From Kuschelorhynchus macadamiae (lineage: Eukaryota > Arthropoda > Insecta > Coleoptera > Curculionidae): a DNA stretch of 64,000 nt. The stretch lies in assembly GCA_030620095.1 (NCBI GenBank), contig JAUTXW010000110.1, positions 839,001 through 903,000 of the forward strand, in the 5' to 3' direction. The position numbers and the translations under genes are program-made. Each line of letters opens with the position of its first letter. The first letter of the stretch is position 1. This document shows positions 56,905 to 64,000 of the stretch, one piece after another. Below the pieces are notes generated by a model. It was not told the origin of the DNA and ran no database searches. It was given only the letters and a program-made list of their open reading frames with translations.

Positions 56905-58480
56905 CTGAACAACTTTTGTATACCATAACCTATGTCCAAAATGTATAGCTTTCCAAATAAAGCTATTAAAAAAATGTGTTTTTAGCACATTGATTTTTCA
57001 AATTTTCACCAGACCCTGTGCCATATAGGGTCAACGGACTGGAACAAAACCTTCACTATCTAATCCTACTTTTTTATCCTTTATGCACATATGACAAATT
57101 CAACCTCCACAGACCGCTACAAACTCGAAAATTTCATACCCTATTTTCATGTTGTTAATGATTATCTAAAGCGAAAATCAATTTTACTAGCACTTATTTA
57201 ATTAATACACAAATTCGAGCATTATGGGCCGGTGCACCGTCTTCTTAAAAGTAGATGTTGGGAATTTCTGCAAGAAGTAAATTGCCCAAAAAATCAGCAA
57301 CTGTTGTTTCTAGAAAGTTCAAATAAGTTTGTGCTGTAAGTTGCTCATTAAAAAATCTTTGGCCCACAATTCTCGTTCCTAAAACACCTAGCCACACATT
57401 AACACTAAAGCGTTCTTGGAAAGGTCCTTCTCTAAATAAATGTTGATTTTCATTTGCCCAATATCTTACGTTGTTCCTGTTGAACATTCCCAGATTCGTG
57501 AAGTGAGACTCATCCGAAAATAATATTAACCTATTAAAGTTAAAGTTATTATTATGGTTAGAATTCTCCGTAAATCATCGGCAATATTTAACTCGCCGAG
57601 CAAAGTCATTAACCCCCTGTTCTGGTGGATTTGATATTTGTAGGGCTTGTATTCATGTTTCTTCAAAATGTTCCTTGCACTTTCTCTGTTAACTCCAACT
57701 TCACTTTTAATTTGGCGAGTAGAAATACTTGGATCAGCATTCACACATGCCAGATCGTTTATTTCAGCTTCTTCACTAATAACGAACTTTCCTTCATTTT
57801 CATTTTGGGGAACTGTTTTCAAATGTTGCCAAGAAAATAGGCCTAGCAGGGTTGGTTTCTGTCGGGGTATCGCTCTGCGTAGAGTATTTGAGCCTGCCTT
57901 TTATTTTGCAAGCACTTGCCATAAACGAGAAGCATATCTATTTGTTCCGCTCTTGTAAAACTTGCCATTTAAAAGAGATTACAAAGAACTTTTAGTCTAC
58001 ACCATTAGAGACACTAAATAAAGGACGAGAATTTACAAAAAGCGCAACAATCTGCCAAGTCCACAAGTGATAAAACTTTTGTCAAAATTCAATTGTTTCT
58101 AAAAACCATAGCAACCTCTGTCAAGGCTAATACGATTATTTTAATTTCAGCAAAACTTTGCTGATATATAGTTATCAGACTGGGTTAAGCTATCATTAAC
58201 TTAACTTTTATAAACAACTGCAAACTTGAAAATTAGGTACCCTATTTTTATTTAAACACATTTTTTTTAAAAATCGGAACATTTTCTTTTTTGACATTTT
58301 GTTGGACGAAGGTTTGAATAAAGAGTAAATAACCGTGATTATTCTTATCCTGGCCTACTCCATTTTTCCATAAAATACAATTAAGTGGGAATTATGGCAC
58401 ATTTTTTACTGGCTTTATTTGGAAAATTATACTAAACTAATGTCTAAAATGACATAGATTATGTTATACAAAAGTTGAAT
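56905..58480 (-). mobile_element. decayed mariner-like element, copy 4
   Basis: Diverged inverted repeats of about 230 bp flank the transposase relic: CAACTTTTGTATAcc.ATAAcCTATGTC near 56910 against its complement ending near 58480 (GACATAGATTATGTTATACA), with CCAAATAAAGC and AAAAAATGTG shared inside. Exact ends and TA duplication could not be fixed. Confidence 0.55.
57200..57966 (-). pseudogene. mariner-like transposase relic, copy 4
   Basis: Begins MASFTRAEQIDMLLVYGKCL then QNKRQAQILYAERYPDRNQP (57966-57840), the helix-turn-helix start of the family, followed by a stop and frameshift. Frame 57822-57526 carries INDLACVNADPSISTRQIKS and NILKKHEYKPYKYQIHQNRG. Further on: LTLIGLxFSDES-like residues, MFNRNNVRYWANENQHLF (57487 onward) and EDGAPAHNAR (about 57240-57210, second catalytic Asp). 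The third catalytic motif and C-terminus are gone. Confidence 0.8.
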
Positions 58481-58510
58481 TGTTAAGAGAGTTCAAAAAA
58501 CATAAAATAT

Positions 58511-58691
58511 ACAGGGTGTTCGAATTAAAATAACGAAGTCGCGGTCATTTCCGGGGAAACCGGAAACGACATTTAATTATTTTTATGTTACAAATGTTCA
58601 CAATATTCAACCCTATGAAAATACCGAATTCCGTATTTTTATCTTAAGCCGTTTTCAAATGGCGCTCTGGGTAGTCGTTTCATTGTCACCC

Positions 58692-58755
<64 letters not shown>

Positions 58756-58920
58756 GGGTGACCCAGAACATAGAGTACACGCAATAATCCGGTTTAACCG
58801 GAAGTGATCTATTTTTATAGTCGTATTCTGTGCAAAATTCCCTTTCCAATGGTGTTTCACAAGTTCCAAAATGGCGCACTAGAACCGCTTTTCTGAAAAA
58901 CGTTAAATTAACCATATAAC
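58511..58920. repeat. CAGGGTG/CCGGGTG repeat scraps around a (TA)n tract
   Basis: CAGGGTGTTCG at 58511 is preceded by TA. Then GGGGAAACCGGAAACGACA, a CACCCGG(TA)nCCGGGTG structure (58687-58760) and GGTTTAACCGGAAGTGATC. The words match scraps at 28330-28510. The tract 58694-58753 is pure TA. No gene; ORFs here are antisense translations. Confidence 0.6.
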
Positions 58921-58929
58921 ATTAAAAAC

Positions 58930-59800
58930 GAAAGACAGTGTCAAACTTCTGAGGTGACCTGATTAAAATGAAACTTTTTAGGTCGGAAAAAGCATGAAAG
59001 CATGTTATGTTTTTTTTTTGAAATATTATGCCTTTTCGAAAAAAAAAAAATAAAAACGTCTACTTTTAACGTAAATTTTCTGCCAAAATTTAAATTGGTC
59101 CTTGCATATTTCATTTATCCATTTAATTTCACGTTAAATTACGTTTCTAATAATGTGCCATAAAATATCCTTTTGTCGTTAAATTACAACAATATTTCGA
59201 TTTTTCCTCCCAGCTACATAATTTTTTATCGGGGAAAGTATTAAACCAAAAATTACCATTTTTATTAGTTAAACTTAGTTAGATTTATTTACCCATCATG
59301 TTTAGTAGACGGTAACTAAGTATTCTATTTAGCGTCAACATGTATCAGATTTATTTATAACATTTTAATTTAAACTTAACACATACCTGTATAAGCAGTG
59401 TTAGCGATTCTAATACACTAATCTCAATATTCCAGTTTATCGAAATAGGTAAACTAGCCATTTTATTTTTATAAAAACCTGACAGTTGATTAATTTAAGC
59501 ATTTTAAAATCATTTTCGCTTACATTAATTTTAAGCTTAATTGTTTCTAGATGTTTGCTTACGATCGTCCAGCGTAAATGCAGCTTAAATCGCATACATT
59601 GAGAAAAAGTAGTAGGCTATGAAAAACAAAATAGCATAGTATATCCATTATTATCTAATTTATTGGCAGCTTTAATATCTTATAATTGAGTTCTTTAAAT
59701 CCTAAAGAATAAGGTATTTCTGTTGTATTTGATACAAAATAATAAATACCATTTCTTTCCAAAAGGTTGACACGAGAAGCGAACATGTTAGTATGTTTCT
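58930..59800. other. non-genic stretch, nothing recognised
   Basis: AT-rich. No frame, element end or structured repeat was identified. Confidence 0.45.
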
Positions 59801-59802
59801 AG

Positions 59803-59804
<2 letters not shown>

Positions 59805-59867
<63 letters not shown>
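59805..59867. repeat. (AT)n microsatellite, 63 bp
   Basis: Directly abuts a retroelement-like tail at 59868. Confidence 0.95.
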
Positions 59868-59870
<3 letters not shown>

Positions 59871-60010
59871 ATTTTTTTAACTATATATTTATATGTGAAA
59901 ACATTATTTTCTTGGGTCTAGGTTAATAGTAAAACACAATTTTTCATATCAAGTCAACGTTTTCGCTCATTGTGTTGAGTTTTTTCAAAACTTTGTTAGG
60001 TAAAATTGAG
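59868..60010 (-). mobile_element. Penelope-like tail (solo)
   Basis: In minus sense it reads TTTTGAAAAAACTCAACACA, ATGAGCGAAAACGTTGACTT and CCTAGACCCAAGAAAATAAT, then the (AT)n tract. Layout and words parallel the tail of the PLE at 36945-37085 (TTGAAAAAGCTC, GCGCGAAACGTTAAGG, CCAAGAATTTTTAA, then (AT)n). No coding part was found beside it. Confidence 0.5.
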
Positions 60011-60014
60011 TATA

Positions 60015-62000
60015 TAATTATAATGGATAGATGAGTTTTAAAATTGTGTCTTTAAATATGTGTTTTGTCGAAACTAAACGTTTTATTTGCCAAGTGTAGC
60101 ATACCCAATATTATTATACTATGACATTATATTATCACTAAGAGTGTGCCTTCTATAAAAAAAAAATAATAATACGCATATGTTTTATATTTAATATTAA
60201 TGTTTATTCCTTCATTTCATTTTTTTATTTTAAACTCGGCCAGCAGATTAGAGGTACATATTATACATTTTTCGTATCACATTGTTTAGTTTTGTTTTGC
60301 AATGTTTCTAGAAGTTATATCATTTACACGAAGTTGATTGGCCTTGAGGTTACGAGACCAATAAATATGCATTTTCATACCGCATAAAAATGCCGTCCTT
60401 TATTACATATCAATTATTTTTTATGTTTCAATTAGCTTAATATCATTCACAAGCTTTCCGTGAAAAAAGAGAAAATTTATGTAAGCAATTATGAATAACT
60501 CTCAAAGAGAAATTCTTTACAGTAACAATTATGATCATGTTGAATTAATAATATTGAATACAAAATGTATAAAATATGATAATATTGGTCTTTAAATTAA
60601 ACTGATAAGGAATATTGGATTGTTTCAGTATTAATAAAAATTGGTGAAACAATTTGAGAACAAAAATATGAACAAAATATACTTATCTTAACTTATCTTT
60701 TCGAATATTTCAGCAAATTTTGCGAAAGTGATATAATTAATTTATTTATTTAATAATTTCGTATATATCTTGTTTTTTTTGTTATAAATCTAATTAATAA
60801 TATAAATAAATTATTTTTAATCACTCTGAAGATTTGCTTGAAGTTTTTGACTTATTAATAGCTTAGGGTAAGGCAGGAGATATTATACTCCTAAAGGAAT
60901 TTGATTATTCCAATATTTCAACTATTTTACTATCCACGCAAGCCTAAGGTATACAAATCCATGATTAAGTTTGCAAAATGCATTCTCAGATGAAAATTCT
61001 GTGCAAAACAGTACTAAAATGCATATTTTTAATAAAAAAAATTGGTAAGTATCTTTTACCCGGAACTTCCCTTCCTTTGACTCGGAAATTTGTTAAGGGA
61101 CGAGTACAACTAGCGCCAAAATTAATACACAAAACCATACCATAGTCACAAATTAACCTAATACTAATTTGTGCCAAAGTCACCAGCAAGAGCATTTGTG
61201 GTTACCAAGGGTACATGCGTTGACTGTAATGATAAAGATCTTATGTCAGAAACACGTGTCTATAGTTGGCCAAATTTTATTGTGCTCTAGCAATCGTCCC
61301 AAAAAAAAAATCTTTTTCTATCATATACTAGTTCTTGCCGCGTTAATATTTTCCTACTTTCGATTTAATTACTTTTGTGTATATGCTGAAGATACCCATT
61401 TTTTTTTCATTTCCTGAACAAGAACAAGCTCAAACCGAAGAAATATTTAATACAGGTCTAAAGTCTTTATTAATTATCATCGGACCGTTTCCTTTAACCT
61501 AAGCGAAACAGTTCTGTTTGGGTTGTCATTTTTGGAAACGACTTCCAAACAAGTTAACAGATTAGGGTATAAATAAACAGTACCTGGATAACCAGATGTC
61601 GTCTACTGCAAGCTTTTTGCTACCTGAATAATTTATTTTCGTTTCAACTGGATTAGTCGTTCAATGAAGAAGACATTTATTATTTTAAATAACTGAACAA
61701 AACACTTTATAATTATGCTCTTTTCAGCATTTACCTATTTTTCTTCAACTTAACATTTATTCCGCAAAAAAGAAATTGAAGAAACGTAAGCACATACATT
61801 AACGGGAGTAGGATGAGTGGGCGACAAATAGCCTCAGGGAATAAAAATGTAATTAATAGTTCAGCAAATATTGACTTTACAACAGCCTTCTTTGAAGCTA
61901 CAACTTTTTTAAATGAAATTTCTGGATTTTGGATGTTTTGTTTGCTCATTACCATGTATATTTCAGTTGAACTGAGAGAAGATCTGCTTGACCCAACTAT
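60015..62000. other. non-genic stretch, nothing recognised
   Basis: Very AT-rich. Short ORFs have no recognisable domain. No upstream ankyrin exon of the forked-like gene was found here. Confidence 0.45.
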
Positions 62001-62209
62001 CGCCTCCGTATCACCTTTATATTATTTTAGTGCAAGGCGCGATTTATATATACACCATTTTTTTAATTAAAAATTTAGTTATTAGGAAAACATTCGTAAA
62101 TAATTGCATTTTCCAGAAACCGAAAACAGCAAAAAAAGTCAAGCGTTTTAAAATATCAAAATTCAGGTTCTTTAAGATACATCCATAATCTTTCCAGTGG
62201 CGGACATAT

Positions 62210-62815
62210 CACTGGGCAAAGACAAAACTCAAATGAAGTCAAATCCGGGGAACGTGCTGGCTATTCTATCGAACCTCTTCGTCTAGTCCACTTTTCTGCG
62301 AATACCTCGTCCAAAAACTGTCGCACTCCGTGTGCAAAATGGGGGGGGAGTCCTATCTTGTTCGGACCATATTTGATGGATATCACTGTTTAACTCTTGC
62401 ATTTCAGGAATTATATTTCTTCTCAGAAATAATTTTATTGTGGAGAATCCCCGTCCAAACGTTAATCTTCTGTGGATACTGCGTGTGTAATTCTTCCATC
62501 CAGTCAGGGTTACTTCTACTCCAAAACCTACAATTGTGTCTATTCACCTGCCCATTCAAACCAAAAGTCGATTCATCACTAAAGAGAATTTGGTTTTTAA
62601 AATCCGGACAATTATTAATTTTATTCATCATGATTACAGAAAACTTGATACGCCGCGGCGGTCAGGATCATCTTCCAAAAGTTCTTGAGTATACATTAAT
62701 TTAAAAGGTTTAATTTTATATTGTTTTAGAATCCTGTGCATTGAACATTTACTACATTTACTGTAGTGGCGGTTTTAGGTCGTCCAGTGTTTGGCATATT
62801 CTTTACAGGTGTCTG
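62210..62815 (-). pseudogene. mariner-like transposase relic, copy 5
   Basis: In minus order: MPNTGRPKTAT (about 62795), SMHRILKQYKIKPFKLMYTQ (about 62740-62685), FKNQILFSDESTFGLNGQVN with RHNCRFWS (62600-62530, first catalytic Asp), KINVWTGILHNKIISEKKYN (62470-62407), then, with frameshifts, the second Asp region and a PARSPDLTSF-like third motif near 62265-62240. The sequence is clearly different from copies 1-4. The frame is broken at least three times, so it is inactive. Confidence 0.75.
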
Positions 62816-62869
62816 GGGGCCCAGAGCCAAAGCCCCTCCCCCCGATAAAAGCTGAAAAATAGTTCCTTA

Positions 62870-63165
62870 ACTTTTTATTATTACCTATTCATTTTGTTCC
62901 GCCAGTTGATTCCAATATAATATTTGATTTATGTGCAAAATTTAAGATAAATTGGTACTTTCTTAATAATAATTTTTTTTACATTTCACTAGGCCGCCAT
63001 TTTGTTTTGCCATATTAGATTTTTATCAAAAGTCAATCGGGTAAGTAGTTTTTTAGCTATGCCTTGAACAGACAGAGAGGAAATCGAGAAACCATGTTTT
63101 TCGGGACCCTGGAACGTAAAGATCTGAAAAATCTCGGAGTCAAATTTTTTCACGATTACAATACT
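62870..63165 (-). repeat. interspersed repeat family A, copy 5
   Basis: Reverse orientation, short: TAGGCCGCCATTTTGTTTTG, CCATATTAGATTTTTATCAA, a CAATCGGGTAAGTAGTTTTT word, AACAGACAGAGAGG, a GGGACCCTGGAACGTAAAGA word and a TTTTTTCACGATTAC end. Confidence 0.7.
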
Positions 63166-63169
63166 GCCG

Positions 63170-64000
63170 TTAGTTAAAAATATAGATTATGTTTTTGTCA
63201 GCACCGTTCAAATTGTTAGAAACAAATGTTTTAGCCATTAATTTTGAAATTAGGGTTTTAAAAATTAAAAGATCATTCTGTCCCTGGGATGACTGAACGG
63301 ATTTTAAATATATTGAAAAATCCCAGTAATGCCGTTCAAGCAATAATGAACAAATGCTGCATATGTGCACTGTGTCGGTCATAATGTTAGTTTGGTGATT
63401 AATGATGCAGTGGGGAGTTGTACTGAGACCACAGCATTTTTCTCTATTCTCTTCTGATTTCAATTACAAGTGAGTCAGATTTAACTCTAAACACCGCTCC
63501 TTAGTCGGAAAGGATACAATCAATTGCAGCAATAGAAATTCGATATTTTGACATTTTGAAGGCTCTCACAGAAAATGAATTGAAATGGTCTAAAAAAAGA
63601 AGAAATTCAAAAAGCTTAGGTTAAAAAAAATCGAGAATTTTGCATCTATTTTTATTACCGTCTTTATGTTTAGTAAACTTCGTTTCTAGTACTTTACAAA
63701 ACATTTAATTTTGATTTAGTTGAAGCAGCATTCATTTTAGATACGAAAAAACTTCTGATTTAAGAGAAGAGCCCTATAACAGTTTAAAAAATCGATCTGG
63801 CGAAGAAATGGAATAGGTATGAAGACAGAATTTCAAGTTCAAATGCAACGAACAGGAAAAAAATCAGTTTTGCTTAGACTTTTAGTTTAAAAGTAGAGGC
63901 AATTATTTTAAGGCTAATATTTTATTTTTATATTATTAATCTTATTTGAAGTTTGAAGTTTTGTGGGTATATTTGGATCGAGGAGAGAAATGAAAACCAC
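63170..64000. other. non-genic stretch to window end
   Basis: A minus-strand open frame of 97 codons (63463-63170) has no recognisable domain. Nothing else supported. Confidence 0.4.

Noticed and set aside
58639..58915. Two minus ORFs across the TA tract
   Set aside because: They read through (TA)n and repeat scraps and show no domain.
61560..61640. TATAAATA followed by CAGATGTC as a promoter
   Set aside because: No gene starts downstream and TATA words are expected by chance in such AT-rich DNA.

Overview
The window looks like one large, intron-rich stretch of an insect genome. The evidence is an AT-rich background, spliced exons of a forked/espin-type ankyrin gene on the minus strand, and a dense set of insect-type transposons: mariner-like elements, P, hAT, pogo-like, Penelope-like (PLE) and an env-bearing gypsy-type element. 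A beetle would fit the size and repeat style, but nothing here proves the order. There is no bacterial operon, CRISPR array or recognisable tRNA.

Host gene. Seven exons chain on the minus strand. The order of transcription is 56539-56356, 49806-49624 and 48325-48212 (ankyrin repeats, clearly forked/espin-like), then 22661-22513, 11163-10969, 10887-10688 and 8368-8273. Splice signals are visible at every exon edge and phases match everywhere except between 48212 and 22661, where at least one exon is unaccounted for. Everything else in 8-56 kb is therefore intron of this gene, filled by mobile DNA in several nested layers.

Region by region. 1-6.4 kb: mariner-like copy cut by the window edge, a second mariner-like element with about 620-bp inverted repeats (2521-4701), and two PLE fragments head to head (4.7-6.35 kb). 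6.8-13.1 kb: non-LTR tail, a decayed 18S rRNA fragment (8800-9396), three exons and a pogo-like transposase relic. 13.95-18.4 kb: an old P-type element split by an apparently intact mariner-like element (14928-17266) whose transposase gene has a 60-nt intron. 21-28 kb: an interspersed repeat, an exon, and a 5-kb block bounded by inverted repeats that holds hAT and DDE_3-type relics and two fold-back elements. 30-32 kb: PLE interrupted by about 720 bp of (AT)n. 33.0 kb: a 167-bp insert with 11-bp direct repeats and a hammerhead-like motif. 36.86-47.41 kb: a hAT-like element carrying a PLE and a complete young endogenous insect retrovirus (37881-45938; LTRs 364 bp, one mismatch seen; gag, pol and env open). 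50.1-52.6 kb: hAT element with a perfect 8-bp target duplication. 53-54 kb: second pogo-like relic. 57-58 kb and 62.2-62.8 kb: further mariner-like relics.

Most promising observations: the complete env-bearing retroelement with a frame-preserving env splice, the intron-containing mariner-like element with an unusual catalytic spacing, and a small hairpin motif (UGA...stem...CGAAAC) that recurs near retroelement tails with changed but still paired stems.
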